64,000 nt of DNA from Thermaerobacillus caldiproteolyticus (lineage in GTDB: Bacteria; Bacillota; Bacilli; Bacillales; Anoxybacillaceae), in contig NZ_JACDUT010000001.1 in the NCBI RefSeq assembly GCF_013761245.1, positions 372,001 to 436,000 on the forward strand, written 5' to 3'. Each line of letters starts with the position of its first letter. The stretch's first letter is position 1. The notes beneath the pieces were generated by a model. That model searched no databases. It saw nothing but the letters and a program-made list of their open reading frames with translations, and had not been told where the DNA came from. A program made the position numbers and the translations under genes. Positions 18,500-27,398 of this stretch are shown here, in pieces.

Positions 18500-19543
18500 T
18501 CAGTCCACCCGCTCCTGAGTGAGATAAGGCATAGCGGCTTCTTTCGCAATAAGCCCGGCTTGTACTAGCTCTTTAATGCTTGTTGTTAACGTATGCATCC
18601 CAAGTGCGCGGCTCGTTTGCATGACATTGATAATTTGGTGAATTTTTTCGTTTCGAATTAAGTTCGCCACCGCCGCGTTATTCAACAAAATTTCTGTGGC
18701 TGCGACCCGCCCTGTTTTTTGCGCGTTCGGAAACAGACGTTGCGAAATAATCGCCACTAACACCGACGCTAATTGAATACGAATTTGCGATTGTTGGGCG
18801 GGCGGAAACACGTCGATAATCCGGTCAATCGTCGCTGGGGCGCTTGCCGTGTGCAACGTTCCAAGAACAAGATGCCCTGTTTCCGCCGCCGTAATCGCTG
18901 TATGAATCGTCTCCAAATCGCGCATTTCTCCAACTAAAATGACATCCGGGTCTTGCCGTAACGCGGCGCGCAAACCGTTGGCAAAATTGTTCGTATCAAA
19001 GCCGACCTCGCGTTGGTCAATAATGCATTGGCCGTGTTTATGCAAATATTCAATCGGATCTTCAAGCGTAATAATATGTTTGCGCATCGTTTTGTTCATA
19101 TAGTCGATCATCGCCGCAAGAGTTGTCGATTTCCCGCTTCCCGTCGGACCTGTCACAAGCACAAGTCCTTGTGGCTTTTCGGCAATCCTCTTTAACACTT
19201 CTGGCAGGCGCAGCTCTTCAATCGTCGGGATCATTGTCGGCACAACGCGAATGGCGAGCGAAATACAGGAACGCTGCTTATACACGTTTATGCGGAAACG
19301 GGACACACCGGGAATGCCGTATGAAAAGTCATGCTCCCCTTTTTCTTGAAATTCCTTCCACAACCTATCAGGCATAACCGATCTTGCCATCGCTTCCGTA
19401 TCTTCCGGCCGTAATGCATCTTGACCGTATTTTTTGAGTTCGCCGTTAATACGCATAATCGGCGGTACGCCAACCGTTACATGGACGTCGGAAGCTTTGT
19501 GTTCAAATGCTGCGCGTAAAAGCTGGTCTAATCTTTGTTTCAT
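18500..19543 (-). CDS. pilT: Pilus retraction ATPase PilT
   Basis: Hexameric ATPase that depolymerises the pilus and so powers twitching and DNA uptake. The 347 residues have Walker A GPTGSGKST (132-140), the Asp box EDPIEYLH, Walker B RQDPDVILVGEMRD, the His box ETGHLVLGTLHT and the C-terminal AIRNLIRE-like segment (AVANLIRNEKIHQI), which marks PilT rather than PilB. Start ATG at 19543 is downstream of AAAGGTGAGG; a GTG three codons earlier overlaps that site. Its presence implies dynamic, retractable pili. Confidence 0.97.
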   Translation of the reverse strand: MKQRLDQLLRAAFEHKASDVHVTVGVPPIMRINGELKKYGQDALRPEDTEAMARSVMPDRLWKEFQEKGEHDFSYGIPGVSRFRINVYKQRSCISLAIRVVPTMIPTIEELRLPEVLKRIAEKPQGLVLVTGPTGSGKSTTLAAMIDYMNKTMRKHIITLEDPIEYLHKHGQCIIDQREVGFDTNNFANGLRAALRQDPDVILVGEMRDLETIHTAITAAETGHLVLGTLHTASAPATIDRIIDVFPPAQQSQIRIQLASVLVAIISQRLFPNAQKTGRVAATEILLNNAAVANLIRNEKIHQIINVMQTSRALGMHTLTTSIKELVQAGLIAKEAAMPYLTQERVD

Positions 19544-19554
19544 GGCCCTCACCT

Positions 19555-21222
19555 TTAGCTTAAAATCGCCACTTTCAGCACTTCTTCTAATGTCGTAATC
19601 CCTTGCTTTACCTTTAATAATCCATCATCAATTAAAAAGATCATTTTATTTTTGATCGCTAACTCACGCAACTTCGAAAACGGTTCGTGATTTAAAATGA
19701 CGCGCCGCATTTCGTCCGTCATCACAAGCAATTCGTGAAGAGCAATTCTCCCTTTATAGCCTGTCATATTGCATGTTGGGCAACCGCGCCCGCGAACTAA
19801 TTTTTCGATTTTCATACCGCGCCGGGCGAAAATTTCGATTTCTCGTTTCGTCGGTTCTTGTTCTTGTTGACAATCGCGGCAGACGCGGCGAACAAGCCGC
19901 TGCGAAACAACCCCCGTTAATGACGTTGCAACAAGAAACGGCTCGATTCCCATATCTATGAGGCGCGTAATCGTGCTTAATGCATCATTCGTATGTAGCG
20001 TGCTTAATACTAAATGCCCTGTCAGAGACGCGCGAATTGCCACTTCCGCCGTTTCCCGGTCGCGAATTTCCCCGACCATAATGATGTTCGGATCTTGGCG
20101 CAAAATCGAGCGCAACCCTTGCGCAAACGTTAACCCGACGTTCGGATTGACTTGAATCTGGTTAACTCCCTCTAGTTGATACTCGACCGGGTCTTCAATT
20201 GTAATAATATTCACTTCTTCGCTATTTAAACGGTTTAACGCGGCATACAGTGTCGACGATTTTCCAGAGCCAGTTGGTCCGGTAATTAATACAATTCCCG
20301 TTGGCTTTTCAATGAGTTCAATAAATCGCTGCAAATTTAATTTATTAAATCCCAATTTGTGAATATCATTAAGCGCCGCTCCTAAATCAAGGACACGCAT
20401 CACAATTTTTTCCCCGTATACCGTCGGCAACGTCGAAACACGCAAATCAACTGGATGGAAGTCTATATTCATTTTAATCCGACCATCTTGCGGAATGCGA
20501 TGTTCAGTTATATCCATATTTGCTAAAATTTTAATTCTCGCTGTTAATACACTTTGCATATGCTTGGGCAGCGCGCGGTCTGTGCGCAACACGCCGTCAA
20601 TGCGATAACGAACCAACACTTTCGTTTCTTGCGGATCAATATGAATATCGCTCGCCCGTTGCTCGACTGCCAATTGTAAAATTTGGTTGACAAGTCGAAC
20701 AATCGGTGAATCTTCTTCGGTCACTCGTTCTTCTTCCACCGTCTCGGGCGTCGGAGTCATGCGTAAAAAATCTTCCATCGACTCGTCGATGTCATAATAT
20801 TTATTAATCGCTCGCAAAATATCATCTTTCGAAGCGATGGCAGTTTCAATATGAAACCCTGTCGAAAGACGTAAATCGTCGATCACAAAAAAATCCATCG
20901 GATCCGCCATCGCGACAAGCAAGCGATCCCCTTCCGCTTTTAACGGCATGACCATATGACGCTTGGCAAATTCTTTTGGAACAAGATTCGTCAATTTCGG
21001 GTCAATCGGATAACGATATAGACTGACATGCGGAATTCCTAATTGGAATTCCAGCACTTCAATTAATTGTTGTTCCGTAATATACCCGCGCTGCAAGAGC
21101 GCATCTCCCAGCTTTTGTCCGGGAGCTTTTTCTCGTAACGCCTCTTGCAGCTGCTCTTCTGTAATCAGTCCAGCCTCGACTAATAAATCACCCAATCGCT
21201 TTCGTTCTTGTTTTTTCATCAT
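19555..21222 (-). CDS. pilB: Pilus assembly ATPase PilB
   Basis: ATPase driving pilus extension. About 555 residues: an N-terminal MshEN/GspE-N domain (about residues 5-140, LGDLLVEAGLITEEQLQEAL), which binds cyclic-di-GMP in some relatives, then the motor with Walker A GPTGSGKSS, Walker B RQDPNIIMVGEIRD, and a zinc tetracysteine made of CRDC and CPTC separated by about 36 residues. The start is one of three close ATGs; 21222 has the best spacing to AGGG. It lies 11 bases from pilT and 8 from the VanW-type gene. Confidence 0.96.
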   Translation of the reverse strand: MMKKQERKRLGDLLVEAGLITEEQLQEALREKAPGQKLGDALLQRGYITEQQLIEVLEFQLGIPHVSLYRYPIDPKLTNLVPKEFAKRHMVMPLKAEGDRLLVAMADPMDFFVIDDLRLSTGFHIETAIASKDDILRAINKYYDIDESMEDFLRMTPTPETVEEERVTEEDSPIVRLVNQILQLAVEQRASDIHIDPQETKVLVRYRIDGVLRTDRALPKHMQSVLTARIKILANMDITEHRIPQDGRIKMNIDFHPVDLRVSTLPTVYGEKIVMRVLDLGAALNDIHKLGFNKLNLQRFIELIEKPTGIVLITGPTGSGKSSTLYAALNRLNSEEVNIITIEDPVEYQLEGVNQIQVNPNVGLTFAQGLRSILRQDPNIIMVGEIRDRETAEVAIRASLTGHLVLSTLHTNDALSTITRLIDMGIEPFLVATSLTGVVSQRLVRRVCRDCQQEQEPTKREIEIFARRGMKIEKLVRGRGCPTCNMTGYKGRIALHELLVMTDEMRRVILNHEPFSKLRELAIKNKMIFLIDDGLLKVKQGITTLEEVLKVAILS

Positions 21223-21230
21223 GATCATCC

Positions 21231-22523
21231 CTACTTTTCGTACTGATCAAGATTGGAAGGTGTTGGCGGTACCGCTGTGGTAGTCTCGGTCTCACTTTGT
21301 TGGCTGTTTTGTTCTGATGGAGGCTGTTCCTCGTTTGTGCCAGAGGTCGGAGTTGTTGCGTTATTTGATGTATCAATCCCAAGCTTTAATCCGCGAACCT
21401 CAATAGCAGGCACCGGCGGATAAAAATCTTCCGCCACTACTTCCGTTTTGAGCAGATGATGGTTTCCGTCATAGATTTCTTTTTTTACTTTTGCAAGCAT
21501 GCCTTGTTTGCCCTCTTGTTTTACCCGCCGTTCATTTGGCTGTAACAGCGAACTATATTGCACAATCGTTTTTGGAGAAAAGTATTCAATTCCGTCAACG
21601 CTCACTACATATTTATGAATCAATGGAAGTCCCGTTAGCGTGACGCTGAAGCCGTTATTAACGGCCTTCAACTGCAATGTATAGGTACTTGTGTTCGGAT
21701 TGTAAAAGCAAAAATCGCGCTTGTCTTGGTCTACACTTGCTTCATAGCCGAGTCGGATGCCATCCGGCAACTCACGGCTCGTATGACGCTCAAGTACCGT
21801 AAAATTCGTCGGTAAAACCGCTTCGTACACAGCCGAAGCAATAAGGCTCATTGCTTCGGAAGAAAGCGGTTCATTTGTTTGGCGGAAATAAGCCGATAGC
21901 GAAAAAACACTTTTCCCTTTCAGTTCAATCGTTGGATGATTCGATACCCATGCGATGATCTCCGCGCGGCTTTCCCCTAAATTTTCTATTGTCGCCGCAC
22001 TAATTGGTTGTTCTGTCGGCTGACTGACAACGTAGTTGGCTAAATCAATCGACTGTTTCCCCACCAAGTTGGCAGCCATTGCTGTCATATCTTGTTTTAA
22101 TTTTTCGAGATTAATAGAAGAGAATATTGATGGGGGAAGCATTTCTTTGAGACGTTTTATGAGCGTCGGTTCATCCAATTGAACAATGAGCAACGAGCGC
22201 TGCCCATTAACGGCTTGTTTGACGCTTCGTTCGACTTGAAAGGTAAACAGTTGTGCAGGAATCGTCTCTTTGTTTTCCTGATAGATTAATTGTATGGCTG
22301 CTGACTCTTTCCATTGGTTCACCTTTTCTTGAACAACATGAACTGCTTCGTCGTTTGATTGCTTTGATACAGAAACGGTGCCAATCATTGTTCCTTCAGC
22401 AAAGCGGTTCGGCTCCTCGAAAAATGATTGATAAGCAAAGGCGCCGATTTGTGAGAAACTAATAAGATAGACGGTGCAAATGATAATGACAACGAACAAT
22501 CTTACCGCAGCTGCTTGCCTCAC
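21231..22523 (-). CDS. VanW/G5-domain exported protein of the pilus operon
   Basis: A 430-residue protein with one N-terminal membrane anchor (about residues 9-28). It resembles wall-associated VanW proteins: an N-terminal peptidoglycan-binding-like part (GTVSVSKQSNDEAVHVVQEKV), a degenerate VanW-like middle (FSLSAYFRQTN; AVYEAVLPTNFTVLERH; a Cys-containing FCFYNP segment) and a G5-like segment ending PVPAIEVRG near residue 375. A Thr/Ser/Gln-rich tail follows. Start GTG at 22523 lies 9 bases after AAAGGGGG; an earlier TTG start (22553) is possible. Its cotranscription with pilB suggests a role in passing the pilus through the thick cell wall; that is inference. Confidence 0.72.
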   Translation of the reverse strand: MRQAAAVRLFVVIIICTVYLISFSQIGAFAYQSFFEEPNRFAEGTMIGTVSVSKQSNDEAVHVVQEKVNQWKESAAIQLIYQENKETIPAQLFTFQVERSVKQAVNGQRSLLIVQLDEPTLIKRLKEMLPPSIFSSINLEKLKQDMTAMAANLVGKQSIDLANYVVSQPTEQPISAATIENLGESRAEIIAWVSNHPTIELKGKSVFSLSAYFRQTNEPLSSEAMSLIASAVYEAVLPTNFTVLERHTSRELPDGIRLGYEASVDQDKRDFCFYNPNTSTYTLQLKAVNNGFSVTLTGLPLIHKYVVSVDGIEYFSPKTIVQYSSLLQPNERRVKQEGKQGMLAKVKKEIYDGNHHLLKTEVVAEDFYPPVPAIEVRGLKLGIDTSNNATTPTSGTNEEQPPSEQNSQQSETETTTAVPPTPSNLDQYEK

Positions 22524-22542
22524 AAGCAAAAGCCCCCTTTGC

Positions 22543-23373
22543 CTACGCCTCAACGTTCATCGATACATCGACAATGACGCTCGGCCCTTCCTCTTGTGCT
22601 TTTGTAATATGTTCCACTGTTAAAATTGTCCCTGCTTCAATCAACACATTGCCATTTTGGTCAAGAATATCTTTTGTCACTCGTTTTCCTTGCAATAGTT
22701 CAATTTGCTTTTTTCGCAAAGCTTGCAATGCTTCGTCGTCTTCCGCTTCTTCTTCGATGGTTGCCATGTCCGAAAGCCGCTCGCGATGTTCGATATCGAC
22801 AGAAACCGCTGTCTCCTCTTTCCCTTTTTCCGGCCCTTTTTCCGGAATATCATCCTCTTGTTCGTCTTCTTTTTGAGTGAGCGCACTTGCTTCATCGAGC
22901 AAAGATGAAGAAGCATTTTCATTGACAATGAGAATATCTTTTCCATATGTCAGCACAAATTCAGATGATAACACAACTTGGCGTCCATTCGTATGTAACT
23001 CAATTCCTATAATTTCTCCTGTTTCCTCATCCACAAAAAACTCGGTCACTTCGCCAAGCAACTGCCCTTTTCTTGTCATCGCTTTTGTATTTTTAATACG
23101 AATTTGTTTGTTGACCAATTGATTGGCAATCGGGATTTCAGCTAAGTCTATCACAGCGTTTTCACTTTCGACCGTTACAGCAAATTCACCGATTCCGACA
23201 ACTTTTTTAAAAGGAATCGCTTTTAAACTTAATTGAGCATCTTCTTGTTCAATGGTTAAAAAGTCAATCGAACCTTTTTCCGGGTTAATGACTAATGTGT
23301 TCACTTTTCCAATTTGCACTCCGTCAGAAATACTAATAATCGGAAGTCCTACAATTTGCGCACTATTTTTCAT
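22543..23373 (-). CDS. PRC-barrel domain protein of the pilus operon
   Basis: A soluble 276-residue protein with no signal peptide or membrane helix. Two PRC-barrel-like repeats are visible: residues 4-75 (IVGLPIISISDGVQIGKVNTLVI) and 85-155 (KTKAMTRKGQLLGEVTEFFV-type pattern). They are followed by an acidic stretch rich in Glu and Lys (about 170-235) and a C-terminal segment beginning VTKDILDQNGNVLIEAG. Start ATG at 23373 has GGTGTGGTGAAAGT upstream. Second gene of the operon. PRC-barrels often serve as protein docking modules; the partner here is unknown, perhaps a pilus ATPase. Confidence 0.75.
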   Translation of the reverse strand: MKNSAQIVGLPIISISDGVQIGKVNTLVINPEKGSIDFLTIEQEDAQLSLKAIPFKKVVGIGEFAVTVESENAVIDLAEIPIANQLVNKQIRIKNTKAMTRKGQLLGEVTEFFVDEETGEIIGIELHTNGRQVVLSSEFVLTYGKDILIVNENASSSLLDEASALTQKEDEQEDDIPEKGPEKGKEETAVSVDIEHRERLSDMATIEEEAEDDEALQALRKKQIELLQGKRVTKDILDQNGNVLIEAGTILTVEHITKAQEEGPSVIVDVSMNVEA

Positions 23374-23393
23374 ACTTTCACCACACCTGTCTG

Positions 23394-24476
23394 TTATGAT
23401 TTCATCAATGTATGATGAAGAAACTGGATTTCTTTTAATAGAATCGGATAATGAGCGAACTTTTCTTGCAAATGAGCAAGCCATAAAGCAAGTTTGTCAT
23501 GATCTTTTTCTAAAAGATAATGCTCGATTAACAAACGCGCAAACGCATAATAATCATCATCAGGTAAATGAGGGTGGAGACATTGATGGATACAGCGTTC
23601 ATACTCCGCCTTTTCAAGATGCTTTCGGCTCAACTGAAGCTCAGTAATGACCGTATGTAACAGTTGCTTTTGAAGTGGTGACTTATTACCAGCAGCGGTA
23701 TGTTGAACAATCTCGATGTCGGGAAGCGCTTCAACGGCCATTGCCTCTTCCGCCTGCTCGTCGACAGGATGCCATTCAGAAAGCCATTCATCGTTCGGTA
23801 ATGGCTCCATCATTTCCTGTTCTGGAAAAGCTTTATCCTCGATTTCGTCTACTTCCAATAAAGATGCCGCTTCTGCTTCAACAAAAAACGGCTCCTCTCC
23901 AGCAAATGAATCATGTTTCTCCTGCTTTGTTTCATCTTTGACGATGTCATCCAACAACTCAAAACGATGTTCAAGAAATTGAATGTCATCATCATTTTCT
24001 AGTAATTCTGCATTCGTCTCATCGTTAGATAGAAGAGGCTCTTTTAAAATTTCTTCTTTTTCTAACGGCTCGATCGATGGCTGCTCTTCAACCGGGACCA
24101 TTGACTCAGTCGGTAAAATGACATCATCATGTCTGGGAACAACTTCCTGCTCTTCAGCTGCTGCGTTCGTTTCGTTTTGTACATGAAATAAAAAAGGATC
24201 ATAGTCATCTTCGTCCTCTTCTTCCTTCGCAGCCGCGTAAAGAACATGGCCAAGTTGACGATCGAGCAAATACGTCATTGCCATTGCGAGCAGCAATAAA
24301 AGCAGTCCAAGCTGCCAAAGTGGAAAAACTGATTTCGCCATCACTGCAAGTAGTGATAACAATAACGAAACCACAAGTGCAACGATTTTCCCACGCCGGC
24401 TCAGCCCAAGGGGCAACATGAATAAAAAAGGAATGACAGTCATAAGAGCAACAAGCGTAAATAAAACCGGTTTCAA
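23394..24476 (-). CDS. Acidic membrane protein leading the pilus operon, function unknown
   Basis: A 360-residue protein not recognised from any family. It has three hydrophobic segments in the first 75 residues (about 3-22, 31-48 and 52-70), a very acidic low-complexity cytoplasmic stretch (about 83-245, many Glu/Asp), and a helical C-terminal region with TPR-like spacing (LQLSRKHLEKAEYERCIHQC, YYAFARLLIEHYLLEKDHDKLALWLAHL). TTG start at 24476 follows GGGGTGAAACA. First gene of the minus-strand pilus operon and divergent from the minor pilins. Might be an inner-membrane scaffold; no function assigned. Confidence 0.7.
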   Translation of the reverse strand: MKPVLFTLVALMTVIPFLFMLPLGLSRRGKIVALVVSLLLSLLAVMAKSVFPLWQLGLLLLLLAMAMTYLLDRQLGHVLYAAAKEEEDEDDYDPFLFHVQNETNAAAEEQEVVPRHDDVILPTESMVPVEEQPSIEPLEKEEILKEPLLSNDETNAELLENDDDIQFLEHRFELLDDIVKDETKQEKHDSFAGEEPFFVEAEAASLLEVDEIEDKAFPEQEMMEPLPNDEWLSEWHPVDEQAEEAMAVEALPDIEIVQHTAAGNKSPLQKQLLHTVITELQLSRKHLEKAEYERCIHQCLHPHLPDDDYYAFARLLIEHYLLEKDHDKLALWLAHLQEKFAHYPILLKEIQFLHHTLMKS

Positions 24477-24551
24477 TGTTTCACCCCGTTTCCCGACACA
24501 ATATCAGACAAATTTCCTAAAAATAAAACAATACTTGACTCTAACATATTG

Positions 24552-24557
24552 TATAAT
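24552..24557 (+). promoter_or_regulatory. -10 element upstream of the minor-pilin genes
   Basis: A perfect TATAAT 34 bases before the first minor-pilin ATG. A TTGACT lies only 11 bases before it, too close for a standard sigma-A pair, so the full promoter is not resolved. The 114-base divergent gap must also hold the start of the minus-strand pilus operon. Confidence 0.35.
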
Positions 24558-24590
24558 AAAGTTATCTATTTTGAAAGAAGGGTATGCGAA

Positions 24591-25199
24591 ATGGAGCGGA
24601 AGAAATTTTTTGCACTCCATGCTTCAACCGGATTTACATTGATCGAAATATTAGCGTCTATTGTTATTTTGTCCGCTGTTGCAATAGGAATGTTTTCCTT
24701 TTTTACGAACGCGATGAAATACACGACATACAACCAAGGGAAAACAGTCGCCATCAACATCGCCCGCGGTATATTAGCATATATGGAACACCGCGATTTT
24801 ACAGCATTGAAGCAATATGTCGACGAACAAATACATAACACAGACGAACCGTTTGCGCGGATTGACGCCTCCCACTGCAGCTCATCATTGTTTGAGAACC
24901 AACAAGTTTGCGAGGCGCTCCTTCGGCCGACCATTAATAATGTTACCTACGACGAAAAGCGCGTTCACTTATTCCTCGTTCCTTATAACGATACCGAAAC
25001 ATGGAATAAATTACAGAATTCTCCCCCGCCGGAATTTCCATCATCTCTGAAACAAAAAATCAAAGGAGAAAGTATCAAAAATACAGATCCAAACTTACAA
25101 AACTACTTGCTTAAAATCTATGTTATCGTCCGCTGGGGAGATAAAGAGGAGGACGCGGAATGGCTGGAAGGTGTGATCGCAAATGAAACAATTCGTTAA
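24591..25199 (+). CDS. Minor pilin, PilV-like
   Basis: A 202-residue prepilin-like protein with leader MERKKFFALHASTG and cleavage before FTLIEILASIVILS; Glu at mature position 5 is present. The remainder is a hydrophilic globular domain with two cysteines that could form a disulfide (HCSSSLFENQQVC). ATG at 24591 follows AAGAAGGG; an upstream ATG in the same frame gives a non-leader extension. First of three plus-strand genes with overlapping or close spacing, the usual minor-pilin cassette thought to prime pilus assembly. Confidence 0.82.
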   Translation: MERKKFFALHASTGFTLIEILASIVILSAVAIGMFSFFTNAMKYTTYNQGKTVAINIARGILAYMEHRDFTALKQYVDEQIHNTDEPFARIDASHCSSSLFENQQVCEALLRPTINNVTYDEKRVHLFLVPYNDTETWNKLQNSPPPEFPSSLKQKIKGESIKNTDPNLQNYLLKIYVIVRWGDKEEDAEWLEGVIANETIR

Positions 25200-25749
25200 T
25201 AACGAGAAAGGAATCTCGCTCGTCGAACTATTAGCGGCGATTACTATTTCTTCTTTCATACTCGCTTCGATCTACGGCGTGTTTCTAAGCGGCATAAATG
25301 CGTATAAGCGAATCGGCATTGAAAATCAGCTGCGCAGCGAGGCGGATTATGTGGTCGCAACAATCATGAATAGGCTTTATCAATTTTCGCCGGATGGGAT
25401 TGATATGGAAGGAACGACGAATGAACGAATTCAGTTTATCAAAAACAAACAAAAAGTCATTAACCCATCTGTTGGACTTGTCGAAGAAAAAGAGACAGCT
25501 ACTGAAACATTGTCTATTGAATTACAAAACGATGCGGTATTCATTAACGATGAAAAATTAAACTCAGATCACTTAAAAATTCTTTCTAATCAATCGAAAC
25601 TTTCGTACAGCTGCGTTAGACAAGAAGGCAGCGTTTGTCAAAGCGGGATTGTCACGTTCATGCTCACCGTCCAAGACCGTGACCATGAAACACCAAGTGA
25701 CTTCCTGTATATAAAACCATTTACATTAAAAACGGAATTCGGATTTTAA
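25183..25749 (+). CDS. Minor pilin, PilW-like
   Basis: A 188-residue prepilin with a 10-residue leader, cleavage NEKG|ISLVELLAAITIS and Glu at mature position 5. The following helix contains SEADYVVATIMNRLYQF, a pattern seen in PilW/PilJ minor pilins, then a mainly beta domain with one cysteine pair (SCVRQEGSVC). It overlaps the preceding gene by 17 bases, ATG behind GGAAGGTG. Probable tip-complex component; the family subtype is inferred. Confidence 0.82.
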   Translation: MKQFVNNEKGISLVELLAAITISSFILASIYGVFLSGINAYKRIGIENQLRSEADYVVATIMNRLYQFSPDGIDMEGTTNERIQFIKNKQKVINPSVGLVEEKETATETLSIELQNDAVFINDEKLNSDHLKILSNQSKLSYSCVRQEGSVCQSGIVTFMLTVQDRDHETPSDFLYIKPFTLKTEFGF

Positions 25750-25762
25750 AGGAAGTGGACTC

Positions 25763-27364
25763 ATGAATGATAAAGGATATAGTTTAGTAGTCACCTTGCT
25801 GATTATCACGATTTTTTTCATTCTCGGCTTGACTATTTTATCCGCCTCCATTTATCAGGCAAAATTCACTGAAGTGCGCGTGCAGGACGTCGAATCGCTT
25901 CATGAAGCGACGCAAGCGATTGAAGAAACGATTGCGGAAATGAAAGTTGAAATAGAGAAGCTAGAGCTGTCAACTCCCCTCCAGCTCGATGCGGACTTGG
26001 CCACATTTCTCCCAGCCTTACAAGAAAAATATAAAGTAACGATTCAAGATATAACGAATGATAAGCAAATCAACCGTACAAAGCTATTTACACGCGTCTA
26101 CATCATTTCGAAATCATCCGGTGCAAAAACCGTCTCGCGGCAAGTCATTTTAACCAATACACCAAGCTTTTTAAAATACGCTATCGGCTCAAACGAGGAT
26201 GTTACATTAAATGGCGGAGCATATATTGACGGAAATATTTATGCAGGAAAGGATTTTTATGTCACAAATGTTGCTAATTACATTGACAACTCACAAAAAT
26301 ATATCGAACAAACCTCGTTTCCAACAACAAGTGAAACGAGTATATTGTTTGTGAACGGTAGCCATTACTCTTGTGACAACAAGAATGGGGCAGATTCTTG
26401 CTACGATATTAGGAACAATCGCTTTGAACGTGTTTTATCGAACTATTCAAACGATGTCCATTTTCAATCTCAAGGACCTTCCGTACAAAAAGAGCAAGAC
26501 GAATTTATCGATGTCGATTTTGATTGGACATTCAAAGACAAACTTCTGAATGCGGCAGGGATTGAAACGTTTAGTCAACAGTATGAAGCAAACATTGATA
26601 AAAGTAGCGAGCAACTACTCAATGAGTTTAAAAAACAATTTACTATTTTCGATAATGCCCATTCTCTTAAAAGTGGCTTATCAGAAACATCAAATCAATC
26701 CATCCTTCTTGAGTCCAATGAGCTTCCATCATTTTTTATTGATAGTGGAGAGATTAACTTAAAAGACAAATGGCTTGTTGTGAACGGTGATTTATTTTTA
26801 GGAAATAGCGTAAACAAACCAGTGAAAGTGCGAGGAAATATTCTCGTTTTTGGCAATCTAACCATTAGCGGAAATGTACAACTTGATTCAACCATTTACG
26901 TTCTTAATCGTACGTTTATTTACAACGCGAACATTTCTGGTTGGGACGACAAACAAGTTGTTTTGTTATCAAAAGGACCTCTAGAAATCGCTCGTATCAA
27001 TGAGTTTAATAACTCTTTTTCATTTGATAAATCAAATCTCAAAGGATATTTTTATACAGATAGCAACGCCGTTCTTTACACAGTAGGGTCTTACATTAAT
27101 ATTAAAGGTGGATTGTTTGCCCGCGGAAACGAAAACGAAACAGTTACGGATGCGGATACATCCGGTCTTGTTATTAACACATATCGCGGTTCAGCGACAA
27201 AACAAAATGGCACGATTTCATTCACTCCTCCTTCATCGTTAGACAAAAAAGAACAAGCTCGTTTTGTCATTCGCCATGATAAATCTGTGTTTATCGACCG
27301 TGGCTTAGGACTTCCATTTGTAAAAAAACTAGATGTCATCGTTGATAAGCTCACAGTGAAATAA
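25763..27364 (+). CDS. Large minor pilin lacking Glu5, PilX/GspK-like position
   Basis: A 533-residue protein starting MNDKG|YSLVVTLLIITIFF, a very short leader with a class III-type hydrophobic helix, but valine instead of glutamate at mature position 5. Loss of Glu5 is known for GspK-type tip pseudopilins. The long soluble part has glycine/asparagine-rich beta repeats (NGGAYIDGNIYAGKDFYV; VVNGDLFLGN; VRGNILVFGNLTISGNVQLD) resembling a beta-helix or bactofilin-like stack, with one cysteine pair (SCDNKNGADSC). ATG follows GGAAGTGG. Third in the minor-pilin cassette, ended by a bidirectional terminator. Confidence 0.78.
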   Translation: MNDKGYSLVVTLLIITIFFILGLTILSASIYQAKFTEVRVQDVESLHEATQAIEETIAEMKVEIEKLELSTPLQLDADLATFLPALQEKYKVTIQDITNDKQINRTKLFTRVYIISKSSGAKTVSRQVILTNTPSFLKYAIGSNEDVTLNGGAYIDGNIYAGKDFYVTNVANYIDNSQKYIEQTSFPTTSETSILFVNGSHYSCDNKNGADSCYDIRNNRFERVLSNYSNDVHFQSQGPSVQKEQDEFIDVDFDWTFKDKLLNAAGIETFSQQYEANIDKSSEQLLNEFKKQFTIFDNAHSLKSGLSETSNQSILLESNELPSFFIDSGEINLKDKWLVVNGDLFLGNSVNKPVKVRGNILVFGNLTISGNVQLDSTIYVLNRTFIYNANISGWDDKQVVLLSKGPLEIARINEFNNSFSFDKSNLKGYFYTDSNAVLYTVGSYINIKGGLFARGNENETVTDADTSGLVINTYRGSATKQNGTISFTPPSSLDKKEQARFVIRHDKSVFIDRGLGLPFVKKLDVIVDKLTVK

Positions 27365-27398
27365 AAACGACATAGGGTGTGCCCTATGTCGTTTTATT
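27363..27398. terminator. Bidirectional terminator between minor pilins and the vWA gene
   Basis: AAAACGACATAGGG, loop TGTG, CCCTATGTCGTTTTA: a 10-bp GC-containing stem flanked by A-run and T-run on both sides, placed between two convergent genes. Confidence 0.9.

Noticed and set aside
24534-24557. TTGACT followed by TATAAT as a sigma-A promoter before the minor pilins
   Set aside because: The spacing is only 11 bases; only the -10 was kept, at low confidence.
24566-24934. Minus-strand frame opposite the first minor pilin
   Set aside because: It lies entirely antisense to a clear prepilin gene; its hydrophobic pattern mirrors the pilin helix.
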